Shown here piece by piece: positions 6,693 through 14,937 of a DNA stretch of 64,000 nt (its first letter is position 1; each line of letters begins with the position of its first letter). Under the pieces are notes generated by a model. That model saw only the letters and a list, made by a program, of their open reading frames with translations, was not told where the DNA came from and did no database searches. The stretch covers positions 1-64,000 of the forward strand of contig NZ_JAHXRQ010000011.1 in assembly GCF_019392335.1 (NCBI RefSeq), written 5' to 3'. Position numbers and translations under genes: made by a program. This stretch comes from Mameliella sp. CS4. Lineage in GTDB: Bacteria > Pseudomonadota > Alphaproteobacteria > Rhodobacterales > Rhodobacteraceae.

Positions 6693-7009
6693 GCGAGGTC
6701 TACCTTTCTGACGAAGGCGCTTCTGAACTCGCAGCCATCCGCGTAGGCGACACGCTTGTCGAAGTGACTGATGGCCGCGCGCCTATTGAACTGTTGGCGC
6801 GAGTGCCAAGCGATGAGTGCGGATGCCCAGAGGAGCTATGGCGGATCGACGGGGCAATATACCTGATCCACATGGAAGCCGAGGCCGGAACGGGCGAGAT
6901 ATTCGCCTACTACGGAGATGACGAGCATGAATGGCCGGTGCGCGCAGAGACTCTAGATCACCTGCGCGCGCAGATGTTCGAGCGGCACGCCGCCGCTCAG
7001 CCCACCTAA
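6689..7009 (+). CDS. Phage hypothetical protein, acidic
   Basis: A 106-residue, strongly acidic protein (many Glu/Asp, net negative) with one C-G-C motif at about 44-46. Acidic small phage proteins are sometimes DNA mimics that block host nucleases; here that is only a suggestion from composition and from position between DUF4326 and the three-Cys protein. The start overlaps the preceding stop. Confidence 0.6.
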   Translation: MSEVYLSDEGASELAAIRVGDTLVEVTDGRAPIELLARVPSDECGCPEELWRIDGAIYLIHMEAEAGTGEIFAYYGDDEHEWPVRAETLDHLRAQMFERHAAAQPT

Positions 7010-7023
7010 CCCGGAGTCCCCCA

Positions 7024-7989
7024 ATGGCTGAGCACAGCAAGATCGAATGGACCGACCACACGTTCAACCCGTGGATCGGATGCACAAAGGTCAGCCCGGC
7101 CTGTGACCATTGCTACGCCGAGGCGCAGGACCGAAGGTTCAACCCGCGCAGTGGGCATTGGGGGCCACATGCTGACCGCCGCCGTACCAGCGCCGCGAAC
7201 TGGCGCAAGCCTCTGAAATGGGACCGGGAAGCCGCGAAGGCAGGCACTAGCCCGCGCGTCTTTTGCGCCAGTCTTGCGGATGTGTTCGACAACCACCGCA
7301 GCATTGCCCCGGAATGGCGCCGCGACCTGTACCGGCTGATCGAGGACACGCCCCATCTCGACTGGCTCTTGCTGACCAAGCGCCCGCAGAACTTCGCCAA
7401 GCTGGCGCCGGCCCGCTGGGTCCACGATGGCTGCCCGCCCAACGTCTGGATCGGCACCACGGTCGAGAACCAGGCCGAGGCCGACCGCCGCATCCCGCAC
7501 CTTCTGTCGATCCCCGCCCGCGTCCGGTTCCTGTCCTGCGAACCGCTGCTGGGGCCGGTGGATTTGACCCGCTGGCTCTGGGGGCGCGAAAAGCCATGCG
7601 ACAACTGCCCCCAAGACGTCGATTGTGAATGCGGGTGGGAGCCTCGCGGCACGCTGAACGGCGAGGCTGGCTTGTCGTGGATCATCGCAGGCGGCGAGAG
7701 CGGCACCGGCGCCCGGCCCAGCAACCCGCAATGGTTCCGCGACCTGCGCGACCAGTGCGCGGCGGCTGACGTGCCTTTCCATTTCAAGCAGTGGGGCGAG
7801 TGGCACCCCGGCGACGGCATGGGCGATGACATCGATGGCAGCGCGTTCGGCTGCTTCGATGACGCGGACAGGTGGGTGCATCCCGTCCAGCAGGACTTCG
7901 CCGCCACCCGCCAGACCATGTTTCGCATCGGCAAAAGCCGCGCCGGTCGCACGCTGGACGGCGTGACCCATGACGGGATGCCGGGATGA
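7024..7989 (+). CDS. Phage Gp37/Gp68 family (DUF5131) three-Cys protein
   Basis: A 321-residue protein with the diagnostic N-terminus S-K-I-E-W-T-D-H-T-F-N-P-W-I-G-C followed by C-x6-C-x2-C-Y (first cysteine near residue 20), then the conserved L-L-L-T-K-R-P and W-I-G-T-T-V-E-N blocks, and a C-terminal F-H-F-K-Q-W-G-E-W. These define the Gp37/Gp68 or DUF5131 group, whose three-Cys motif recalls radical-SAM iron-sulfur binding. A second cysteine group (C-D-N-C and C-E-C near residues 197-208) sits in an insert. Relatives can pair with a partner called TcmP; none is visible here. Confidence 0.85.
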   Translation: MAEHSKIEWTDHTFNPWIGCTKVSPACDHCYAEAQDRRFNPRSGHWGPHADRRRTSAANWRKPLKWDREAAKAGTSPRVFCASLADVFDNHRSIAPEWRRDLYRLIEDTPHLDWLLLTKRPQNFAKLAPARWVHDGCPPNVWIGTTVENQAEADRRIPHLLSIPARVRFLSCEPLLGPVDLTRWLWGREKPCDNCPQDVDCECGWEPRGTLNGEAGLSWIIAGGESGTGARPSNPQWFRDLRDQCAAADVPFHFKQWGEWHPGDGMGDDIDGSAFGCFDDADRWVHPVQQDFAATRQTMFRIGKSRAGRTLDGVTHDGMPG

Positions 7990-8219
7990 CCTACCAGTTC
8001 CCTCCACGGCTGATGCAGGCTAAGGCGGCGGCGCACTACCTGGGCGTCTCGCTCAGCAAGCTGCGCCAGCTCGACCTGCCCTGCAAGCGCGACGGGGGAA
8101 ACGTGCTCTATGATCGGCGCGATCTTGACGCCTGGGCCGATGGCCTGCCCTATGATGGGCAGGCGCCGCTGCAAGTGGTCCCGGCACCGGCAAAACCGAA
8201 ACAATGGCGGACAGGATAG
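7986..8219 (+). CDS. AlpA/excisionase-like helix-turn-helix protein
   Basis: A 77-residue protein with a MerR/AlpA-type winged helix-turn-helix: A-K-A-A-A-H-Y-L-G-V-S-L-S-K-L-R-Q-L followed by Y-D-R-R-D-L-D-A-W-A. It lies directly before the integrase (stop TAG abuts its ATG), which suits an excisionase or recombination-directionality factor. The Pro-rich tail is unstructured. A regulator of integrase expression is the alternative. Confidence 0.7.
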   Translation: MTYQFPPRLMQAKAAAHYLGVSLSKLRQLDLPCKRDGGNVLYDRRDLDAWADGLPYDGQAPLQVVPAPAKPKQWRTG

Positions 8220-9299
8220 ATGCGCGTCAGACTTCCCGGCCTCCTGCGCGAGACACACCGGAATGGCTCACCGCGGTGGCGGGTCCGGGTCGAGGGGGAC
8301 ACGTCGCGCCGGATCGCCCTGCCTGTCGGGCCGGATCACGCCGACTTCCTGGACCACTACTATGCCGCGCGTGCCGGCCATATCTATCAGCCCGACACGC
8401 CAGTTACGGTGGAACGGTCACTGGACTGGCTCTGCACCCGATACCTCGATTACCTGCGCAAGATGGTGGAGGCCGGCCAGATGTCCCCCGACACGCTCCG
8501 CCAGCGCCGGAGTGTCCTGACACGGCTCTGCGACCACGCTGAGACGCCCGGAGACCGCTACGGCGACTATGACATGGACGCCCCGCCCGCCGCCTTCGTC
8601 GCGATCCGGGACGCCTGGGCAGATCGGCCCGGTGCCGCCGACAACCTGATCAAGACCGTTCGCGCGGTCTATCAATGGGCGATCGAACGCGGAGAGATTG
8701 GACACAACCCCGCTGCCGGGATCGCGGCCATCAACCGCCGTCCGGCTGGCGGCGCGACACCCTGGACGGCAGAGGATCTGCGCAAGTTCAAGGACCGCCA
8801 CGCGAAAGGAAGCACCCCACACCTCTGGCTAACCCTGCAGGCTTTCACGGCCTGCCGGATCGGGGATGCAATCTGGCTGGGTCGGGGAAATGAGCGGATC
8901 CGGGACGGCCAGATCTTCCTGGAATGGCAACCGCGCAAGCGTGGGTCCGCCTTCGTCAGCATCCCGATGGCCCGCCCGCTGTTCGAGGCGACCCGCGCCG
9001 TGACCGTTGTGGGGCCCGCCTACATCCTGGGAAAACGCGGGCGCCCATTCACCAGCGCGGAAAGCCTGCGCAACCAGGTCCGCCGCTGGTGCGATGACGC
9101 GGGGTTGCCCGACAAGTCATCTCACGGCATCCGTAAGGCCGTTGCCGAGCTGATGGCCGAGTCGGGATGCACGCAGCACCAGATCATGGCGGTCATGTCG
9201 CACACCCAGGCGAAGACTTCCGAGGTCTACACGAAGGGCGTCCAGCGCCGGATCCTCGCCGCCGATGGCGTGGCCGCGCTGGAGGCTCTGGATTGGTAA
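8220..9299 (+). CDS. int: Tyrosine recombinase / phage integrase
   Basis: A 359-residue integrase with an N-terminal arm-binding part, a SAM-like core-binding domain (about 65-165) and a catalytic domain. The catalytic set is visible: Arg213 (A-C-R-I-G-D), Lys240, His302 and Arg305 (S-H-G-I-R-K), His328 (M-S-H-T-Q) and the Tyr337 nucleophile (E-V-Y-T-K-G). It should integrate and excise the element. Unlike most integrases it is the last gene of a repressor-controlled early operon, just before a hairpin, so excision is probably tied to induction. The element end is likely between 9300 and 9445, but I could not recognise an attachment core. Confidence 0.92.
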   Translation: MRVRLPGLLRETHRNGSPRWRVRVEGDTSRRIALPVGPDHADFLDHYYAARAGHIYQPDTPVTVERSLDWLCTRYLDYLRKMVEAGQMSPDTLRQRRSVLTRLCDHAETPGDRYGDYDMDAPPAAFVAIRDAWADRPGAADNLIKTVRAVYQWAIERGEIGHNPAAGIAAINRRPAGGATPWTAEDLRKFKDRHAKGSTPHLWLTLQAFTACRIGDAIWLGRGNERIRDGQIFLEWQPRKRGSAFVSIPMARPLFEATRAVTVVGPAYILGKRGRPFTSAESLRNQVRRWCDDAGLPDKSSHGIRKAVAELMAESGCTQHQIMAVMSHTQAKTSEVYTKGVQRRILAADGVAALEALDW

Positions 9300-9301
9300 T
9301 G

Positions 9302-9328
9302 TGTCCCGCATGGTATTTTTGCGGGACA
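9302..9328 (+). terminator. Hairpin after the integrase
   Basis: TGTCCCGCA (9302-9310) pairs perfectly with TGCGGGACA (9320-9328) around a nine-base loop, starting three bases after the integrase stop. There is no U-tract after the stem, but the loop carries TTTT. It probably ends the phage early transcript. Confidence 0.6.
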
Positions 9329-9444
9329 GGTGAACCATAAAATAAAGGCTCAACTGGTCATTCTGCGATTCCAAGGTCGCCCACCATTTTCACACTCCAC
9401 AGACACCTGCAGCGACCTGTGCCTGACCCGCGTCAGTACTTGCG

Positions 9445-10272
9445 TCAGTCGCCGCGCAGCAGGGAATTGATTCCGCCCGCGCCCAAGCCGCCGTCCGGTT
9501 TCGAGCCGGGGCAATCCGGCCCCACGCAAGCCTCGTCCTCGGTCGGGTAGATGTAGGGCGTCCCCGGCTCCAGGCATATCGGCTTGCCATCGCGGCAATC
9601 GACCAAGGCCTTACCGGCCGGACAGGTTCCGCAATCGGCGGCGGTATCGCCCGGCATTGGCAAGGGCTGCGGATCCGACTTCGGATCGCCCACATAGGTG
9701 CCTGCCGTCCCACCCGGGTCCTTGAAGATCTTCAAACGCTTGCCGTTGTACAGCCGGTATTCGATCCGGTTCATCTTTTTCGTGACAAAGCGCCCCGACT
9801 TCGGCGGATCCTCATACTTGACGGTGATCATGCGTTCGAAATCATCCGGCAAGACCCCGACGGCAATGTCGAAATTATTCCTGTCCCAAAATGTCTTGAC
9901 AGTTTTCATCTTGTCTTCGGCAGCCTGCCTTTCAGCGCGGTATTTCTGCAGCTTCTTGCCGAGGCCTTCGTCGTTCACGGCCATCCCGGCAAAAGTCCCG
10001 CCTGGCGCGATGTCTTTGAAGTCCTGTTGCCAGAATTCGAAGTTCTTTTGAGCAGTTTCGGAGTTTTCGCGTTGGATCCGATAGTATTCGTACAGCCGCC
10101 AAGCCTGTTTGTGGCGCAGCGTCAGGTTTTCCTTGGCGGTGTCAAAGTCATCAATCGTGAAGACTTGTTCCTGAGCATGTCCTGCCCCCCCGCTCCACAA
10201 GGCGAACAGGAGCATCGCCGCGGCAATCGCGGTACGCATTTGCAGAGCGGTGAACCGCAGACCACTTCTCAT
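9445..10272 (-). CDS. Secreted protein with Cys-rich C-terminus
   Basis: A 275-residue protein with a signal peptide (hydrophobic core about 15-28, likely cut after G-H-A-Q). The middle is a Lys/Glu-rich helical region, possibly coiled-coil (about 50-135). The C-terminus has paired cysteines (C-G-T-C-P-A-G, C-R-D-G-K-P-I-C, C-V-G-P-D-C-P-G) that suggest disulfides in the periplasm. GGGAGGT precedes ATG 10272, which sets the start. It is the first chromosomal-looking gene beside the integrase hairpin. No family is recognised. Confidence 0.6.
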   Translation of the reverse strand: MRSGLRFTALQMRTAIAAAMLLFALWSGGAGHAQEQVFTIDDFDTAKENLTLRHKQAWRLYEYYRIQRENSETAQKNFEFWQQDFKDIAPGGTFAGMAVNDEGLGKKLQKYRAERQAAEDKMKTVKTFWDRNNFDIAVGVLPDDFERMITVKYEDPPKSGRFVTKKMNRIEYRLYNGKRLKIFKDPGGTAGTYVGDPKSDPQPLPMPGDTAADCGTCPAGKALVDCRDGKPICLEPGTPYIYPTEDEACVGPDCPGSKPDGGLGAGGINSLLRGD

Positions 10273-10358
10273 TCCGACCTCCCAAGACAGGTTGTTTTGT
10301 CTCAAGGGAACACAAGCGTCCGCCTGACCGCCTTGACCCCGGTCAAACCGCGCGGCGT

Positions 10359-11738
10359 TCAACCGATCACGAAGGCATAGATCAGCACCCAGATCGACAG
10401 GAGCCCCCCCAGCACGCCGACGAAGACCCCGTTCCAGCGCAGCCCTACGTGCAGCGCGCTGACCCTGGCAAAGGATCCAACCAGCAGCGTCGTGGCCGTG
10501 AAGGGAGAGCAGATGCCGCTGATGGCCCAGCCCGCCGCGATGGCGGCCACCACGGCAGAGGGGCTGACCCCCAGCACCTCGGGCGCCGGGATGATCGAAG
10601 CGAACAGCGTCACCGCCAGGATCGGGTTCATGCCCAGTTGCCCCAGCAACGGCACGAGCCAGACCAGCAGGATCAGCACTGCCCAGGTCGGCAGCGCGGC
10701 AAGGTCGATCCCCGCACCGGCCACCACCGGACCCAGCAGCGGACCGCCGACTGTCCCGATATAGCCTGCCATCATCAGCAAGGTGACCTCGCCACGCGTG
10801 CCCGGCAATTCGCGCGTGACATAGCGCACCAGCCGGTCACGCATCGAGAACGCCAAGGCACCGCCGCGATGCTGAACCAGCGCCCACCCTAGCGACAGAA
10901 GCGGCACCACCAGCATCACGACGCCGACGATCCGCACGCCAGTCTGGTTGTGCAGCACCGAGACCGTGACACCCAGCAACACAAGCAGCACCAGCAGAGG
11001 CCGCAACAGCCCCCAGGAGCCCTCGACCGGGCCGCGCGGCGGTGGCGGAACCGAGAGTCTTGGCTTGAAGATCGTGTCCAGCGCCCAGCCGGCCACCAGG
11101 ATGATCCCCGCGCTCACGAAACCCGCGGACACCGAGTCCGCCCAGCGGGCGCCGGGGATCAGCGCATTGGTGATCGCCATCGAAAACCCCAGCGGCGACC
11201 AGGGCAACGACGAGACGAACCCGCGCTGGATCGCCAACAGCATCCGGCGGATGCGGTGCCGGCGGATCTCGGCATTCGGCTCCTGCGCGGCGCTTGTCGT
11301 CGCCAGGTTGCCCAGAAGCGAGATCGCCCCGTAGTTCAGCAAGAGTGCGAACAGGTGGCTGCCCACGGTCAGCGCGGCATAGCGGCGCCCGGGCGGCTGT
11401 TCGGCCAGAAAGGTGCCCGCCGCACGGATCGCCGGAGAGCTTTCGGCCACGTTGCGCAGCGTCGTCAGCGCGGCGAAAAAGGCGGCGATGAAGGCGGCGG
11501 ACCCCAATCCGCGCAGCACGGTCTGCTGCCAGTCGGGCAGCACCGCCATCGCGACTCCGGTCAGCACGAGGGCCGCAATAACAAAGGCCTGCCGAGACCG
11601 CGCGACTCTGATTGCCAGAAGGGCCACCAGCGCCACAACAAGGAAGGGGATCAGGACAAAGGCGCCGTGGAGGTCCCATTCGTCCAGGGTGACGACGATG
11701 GCGACCAGCACCAGCAACGCGCCGGTGGCCGCATCCAC
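10359..11738 (-). CDS. Multi-pass membrane protein, putative transporter
   Basis: About 459 residues with ten or more hydrophobic segments; conserved-looking pieces include F-V-S-S-L-P-W-S-P-L-G-F-S-M, M-A-G-Y-I-G-T-V-G-G-P-L-L-G-P and G-M-N-P-I-L-A-V-T-L-F-A-S, the last two reminiscent of ion-transporter-superfamily half-repeats. The start is uncertain: I chose GTG 11738 with GGAAG upstream, since the longer frame to 11888 runs into znuB and reads as random sequence. It lies downstream of zur-znuCB on the same strand, so it may belong to the zinc regulon. The substrate is unknown. Confidence 0.6.
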   Translation of the reverse strand: MDAATGALLVLVAIVVTLDEWDLHGAFVLIPFLVVALVALLAIRVARSRQAFVIAALVLTGVAMAVLPDWQQTVLRGLGSAAFIAAFFAALTTLRNVAESSPAIRAAGTFLAEQPPGRRYAALTVGSHLFALLLNYGAISLLGNLATTSAAQEPNAEIRRHRIRRMLLAIQRGFVSSLPWSPLGFSMAITNALIPGARWADSVSAGFVSAGIILVAGWALDTIFKPRLSVPPPPRGPVEGSWGLLRPLLVLLVLLGVTVSVLHNQTGVRIVGVVMLVVPLLSLGWALVQHRGGALAFSMRDRLVRYVTRELPGTRGEVTLLMMAGYIGTVGGPLLGPVVAGAGIDLAALPTWAVLILLVWLVPLLGQLGMNPILAVTLFASIIPAPEVLGVSPSAVVAAIAAGWAISGICSPFTATTLLVGSFARVSALHVGLRWNGVFVGVLGGLLSIWVLIYAFVIG

Positions 11739-11853
11739 CTTGTCTGTCTTCCGCGCAGGAATCGAAGCTCTCCCGGTTGTCAGGTCCTTGTTTGCCTCTT
11801 TCCTACCCCCTGCATCCCCAGGGGGACAGCCGCAATCCGCCTTTGCATGGGGA

Positions 11854-12654
11854 TCAACCGTTGCGCCCGCCCACCAGACGCCCGGCAAGGGCGCTTATGC
11901 CAAAGGTGATGGCGGCGGCGCAGACGATGCTCGGACCCGCTGGCGTGTCGAAACTCCATGCAGCCCAGAGCCCGCCCAGAGCGGCGATCACGCCCACCGT
12001 GGCCGCGCCCGCCAACATCCCCTCGGGCGTGCGGGACAAGGGCCGTGCCGCCGCCGCCGGGATGATCAGCAGCGCCGCGATCAGCAGCGCGCCTACCACC
12101 TTCAGCGCCACCGCCACCACCACCGCCAGCGCCAGCATCAGGGTCACGCGCTCGCGTTCCGGCTTTACACCGGAGGCGGCAGCCAGGTCTGGCGAGAGGG
12201 TCGACAAGAGCAGGGCCTGCCAGCGCCAGCCGATCAGCGCCGCCACCGAGGCGCCCCCGCCCCAGATCACCGCCAGGTCCATCTTGCTGACCGCAAGGAT
12301 GTCTCCGAAAAGATAGGCTTCGAGGTTCAGGCGCGGGCCGGACAGGAAGCTGGCCGCCACCAGACCCGTCGCCAGGGCCGCGTGGGCGGCCACGCCCAGC
12401 ACCATGTCGGCGGCATAGCCGCGCCCCGTCAGGCGTGCGACGCCAAAGGCCACCAGCAGCGCCACCACCAGTGTCCCGGCAAAGACCGGGATCGACAGGG
12501 CCAGCGCCAGCGCCACCCCTAGGATGGCCGCATGCGAAGTCGCATCGCCGAAATAGGCCATGCGCCGCCAGACCACAAAAACCCCCAAGGGGGCCGCCGC
12601 CAGGGCCGCACCCACCGCCGCCAGGGCCGCGCGGACAAGGAAATCATCCAGCAT
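11854..12654 (-). CDS. znuB: Zinc ABC transporter permease ZnuB
   Basis: A 266-residue ABC-3 family permease with about eight membrane helices and the family block V-V-W-R-R-M-A-Y-F-G-D-A-T-S-H-A-A-I-L-G near residue 25. It forms the inner-membrane channel for zinc delivered by ZnuA and is powered by ZnuC. Its ATG at 12654 overlaps the znuC stop by eleven bases, so the two are coupled. Regulation should be by Zur through the box upstream of zur. Confidence 0.9.
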   Translation of the reverse strand: MLDDFLVRAALAAVGAALAAAPLGVFVVWRRMAYFGDATSHAAILGVALALALSIPVFAGTLVVALLVAFGVARLTGRGYAADMVLGVAAHAALATGLVAASFLSGPRLNLEAYLFGDILAVSKMDLAVIWGGGASVAALIGWRWQALLLSTLSPDLAAASGVKPERERVTLMLALAVVVAVALKVVGALLIAALLIIPAAAARPLSRTPEGMLAGAATVGVIAALGGLWAAWSFDTPAGPSIVCAAAITFGISALAGRLVGGRNG

Positions 12655-13387
12655 CGCAGGTCTCTCCCGGCGCGTGATCGTGGCGGTGCGTGTGTTCATG
12701 CCGGTACAGCGCCAGCGCGCCCTGCGTGCCGGTGCCGAACAGGGCGCGGTATTCTTCGGCCTGGGCCACGACCTCGGGGTGGCCCTCGCAGCAGACATGA
12801 CCGTTGAGGCAGATCACCCGGTCGCTTGCGCTCATGACGACATGCAATTCGTGACTGACCATCAGGACGGCACAGCCCATGCGGTCGCGCAGCGCCTCGA
12901 TCTGGCGATAGAAACTGGCCTGCCCGGGCTGGTCCAGCCCGGTCGTCGGTTCGTCCAGGATCAGGATCTGCGGATCGTTCAGCAGAGCCCGCGCCAGCAG
13001 GACCCGCTGAAACTGACCGCCCGACAGGTCGGCCATCTGCCGCCCCGCCAGATCACCTGCCCCGGCCTCGTCCAGCACCTTGGCACAGGCCGCCGCCTCG
13101 ACCCGAGACGGCAGGTTCAGGAACCGCGCAACGGTCATCGGCATCGACCCGTCCAGCCGCAGCCCCTGCGGCACATAGCCCAGCCGCAGCCCACGCTGGC
13201 GCGTCACCTTGCCCCGTGAGGGCTTCAGCGCCCCGATCAGCGCGCGCAGCAACGTCGATTTACCCGATCCGTTCGGCCCCACCACGGTGACGATCTCACC
13301 CGGCTCGATCGAGAAATCCACGTCGCGCAGGACCTCGCGCCTGCCGTGCCGCAGGGTCAGCCCCCGCGCCTCGATCAACCCGCTCAC
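12644..13387 (-). CDS. znuC: Zinc ABC transporter ATP-binding protein ZnuC
   Basis: A 247-residue ATPase with Walker A G-P-N-G-S-G-K-S (37-44), signature L-S-G-G-Q (121-125), Walker B I-L-I-L-D-E-P (141-147) and the S-H-E switch (about 177). The C-terminus carries a His-rich tail (H-E-H-T-H-R-H-D-H) that could sense or hold zinc. The GTG start overlaps the zur stop (GTGA), which is why I prefer it to the longer frame. It is the middle gene of zur-znuC-znuB. Confidence 0.93.
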   Translation of the reverse strand: MSGLIEARGLTLRHGRREVLRDVDFSIEPGEIVTVVGPNGSGKSTLLRALIGALKPSRGKVTRQRGLRLGYVPQGLRLDGSMPMTVARFLNLPSRVEAAACAKVLDEAGAGDLAGRQMADLSGGQFQRVLLARALLNDPQILILDEPTTGLDQPGQASFYRQIEALRDRMGCAVLMVSHELHVVMSASDRVICLNGHVCCEGHPEVVAQAEEYRALFGTGTQGALALYRHEHTHRHDHAPGETCDAG

Positions 13388-13863
13388 GCGCCGGCCTCCA
13401 CGCAGGCGGGGCACAGGCCCTCGGCCTCGATCGCCACCCGTTCGACCTGGAACCCCAGTTCCCCGGCCGCGGCCCGCAGCGCGTCAGAGGCCCGCCGCCC
13501 CGGGGTTTCCGCCACCGCCGAACAGGCCCGGCAGATCAGGAAACAGGGCGCGTGACGTTCGCCCGGCGCCGCGCAGGCGACAAAGGCGTTCAGCCGTTCG
13601 ATCCGGTGCGCAAACCCGTTGGCCACAAGGAAATCCAGCGCCCTGTAAGCCACCGGCGGCTGCGACCCCAGCCCCTCCTTGCGCAGGATATCCAGCACGT
13701 CGTAGGCGCCCATCGCCCGGTGTTCGTCCAGCAGGATTTCCAGCACCCGACGGCGCACGGGTGTGAACTGCAACCCCTGCGCCTTGCAGGCCTCTTCGGC
13801 CGTGCTCAGCGCCGTGGCGATGCAGTGGTGGTGGTCGTGATGTTCGAACCCCTTGGTTTCCAT
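13384..13863 (-). CDS. zur: Zinc uptake regulator Zur (Fur family)
   Basis: A 159-residue Fur-family repressor: an N-terminal His cluster (7-13), winged helix (about 25-85, T-P-V-R-R-R-V-L-E-I-L-L) and a C-terminal domain with structural-zinc pairs C-R-A-C (111-114) and C-P-A-C (151-154). With zinc bound it should repress znuA and its own operon through the two boxes at 13892-13941. AAGGAG lies seven to nine bases before the ATG. Confidence 0.93.
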   Translation of the reverse strand: METKGFEHHDHHHCIATALSTAEEACKAQGLQFTPVRRRVLEILLDEHRAMGAYDVLDILRKEGLGSQPPVAYRALDFLVANGFAHRIERLNAFVACAAPGERHAPCFLICRACSAVAETPGRRASDALRAAAGELGFQVERVAIEAEGLCPACVEAGA

Positions 13864-13891
13864 GTCGCGACTCTCCTTCGGGTTTGGGGTT

Positions 13892-13941
13892 GATATGGTA
13901 TAACGTTGTGCCGTACAAGCCCGGGAACGTTATACCATAAC
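13892..13941. promoter_or_regulatory. Two facing Zur boxes between zur and znuA
   Basis: GTTATACCATAAC at 13929-13941 is a palindrome of the Zur type (GTTAT-N3-ATAAC). The reverse complement of 13892-13904 reads GTTATACCATATC, one base different in the outer arm. Each box faces one of the divergent genes, so zur-znuCB and znuA are probably repressed together in zinc-replete cells. The identification rests on site sequence, position and the adjacent zur gene. Confidence 0.85.
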
Positions 13942-13959
13942 ACACGCGATCGAGGTTCC

Positions 13960-14910
13960 ATGTTCCGCCCCCTTCTCCTGTCCGCCTGCCTTGCCCTGCC
14001 CCAGATTGCCCTTGCAGAGGTGCCTCGCGTTGTCACCGACATTGGCCCGGTCGAAAGCCTTGTCGCGACGGTCCTGGGCGACCTCGGCACGCCAGAGCGG
14101 CTGTTGCCCCCCGGCGCCTCACCGCACCATATGGCGTTGCGTCCCAGCCAGGGGCGCGCCCTGTCCGAGGCGGATGTGGTGGTCTGGATCGGACCGGACA
14201 TGACCCCGCAACTGCAAGAGCAGATCGACGCGCTGGCCGGGTCCGCCCGGTCTCTGGCCCTTGCCGAAGCACCGGGAACGCACCTCTTGCCCAGCCGGGA
14301 CACCGGCCTCTTTCCGCATGAGCACGACGAACACGACGAGCATGGAGATGGTCACGACGTCCAAGACGACGCGCACAATGCCCACGACGGCCACGCCGTT
14401 CATGACCCGCACGTCTGGCTGTCCCCGGAAAACGCGACCCTCTGGCTGCCCCTGATCGCCAAGGCCCTGTCCGAGGCCGACCCCGAGAACGCCGCCACCT
14501 ATGCCGCCAATGCCGAGGCCGGCACCCGGGCCATCGCAGAAGCCGTTGACCAGGCGCGCTCCGCGCTCGCCCCGGTCAAGGACCGTCCGCTTGCCCTGGC
14601 CCATGACGCCTACCAGTACTACGAGGAGTTCTTTGGTCTCAGTGTCATCGGGGCCATCTCGGATGCGGATGCAAACACCCCCGGCCCGGCCCGGCTGGCC
14701 GCGCTGCGTGACGGCCTCGCCGAACAGGGGGCGGCCTGCATCCTGACCGAGATCACCACCGATCCGCGCCTGATCGAGGCGGTCAAGGCCAGCGGCCTCC
14801 CCTCGGTGCAGCTTGACCCGCTGGGAACGGACCTGCCGCAGGGCGCAACGCTTTATCCCGCACTGATACTGGAAACCGCGACCCGGATTGCCACCTGCGC
14901 CGGCAACTGA
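13960..14910 (+). CDS. znuA: Periplasmic zinc-binding protein ZnuA
   Basis: A 316-residue metal-binding receptor of the ABC uptake system. Residues 1-19 are a signal peptide (cut at A-L-A / E-V-P). Zinc ligands are seen at His57 (P-H-H-M-A-L), after the His/Asp-rich loop (about 120-150) at His151 (D-P-H-V-W-L-S), and His in L-A-L-A-H-D-A-Y-Q-Y-Y; the fourth is a C-terminal Asp. The His-rich loop is typical of zinc rather than manganese receptors. GAGG precedes the ATG. Confidence 0.93.
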   Translation: MFRPLLLSACLALPQIALAEVPRVVTDIGPVESLVATVLGDLGTPERLLPPGASPHHMALRPSQGRALSEADVVVWIGPDMTPQLQEQIDALAGSARSLALAEAPGTHLLPSRDTGLFPHEHDEHDEHGDGHDVQDDAHNAHDGHAVHDPHVWLSPENATLWLPLIAKALSEADPENAATYAANAEAGTRAIAEAVDQARSALAPVKDRPLALAHDAYQYYEEFFGLSVIGAISDADANTPGPARLAALRDGLAEQGAACILTEITTDPRLIEAVKASGLPSVQLDPLGTDLPQGATLYPALILETATRIATCAGN

Positions 14911-14918
14911 CCCAGGCC

Positions 14919-14937
14919 GGGGCCCTCACAGGGCCCC
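14919..14937. terminator. Shared hairpin between znuA and pxpA
   Basis: GGGGCCCT (14919-14926) and AGGGCCCC (14930-14937) form a stem with a three-base loop between two convergent genes; it overlaps the last codons of pxpA. No U-run follows on either side, so efficiency is uncertain. Confidence 0.5.

Noticed and set aside
9329..9444. Attachment core next to the integrase
   Set aside because: The left end of the element is outside the window, so no repeated core can be compared; nothing in this stretch resembles a tRNA or known target.
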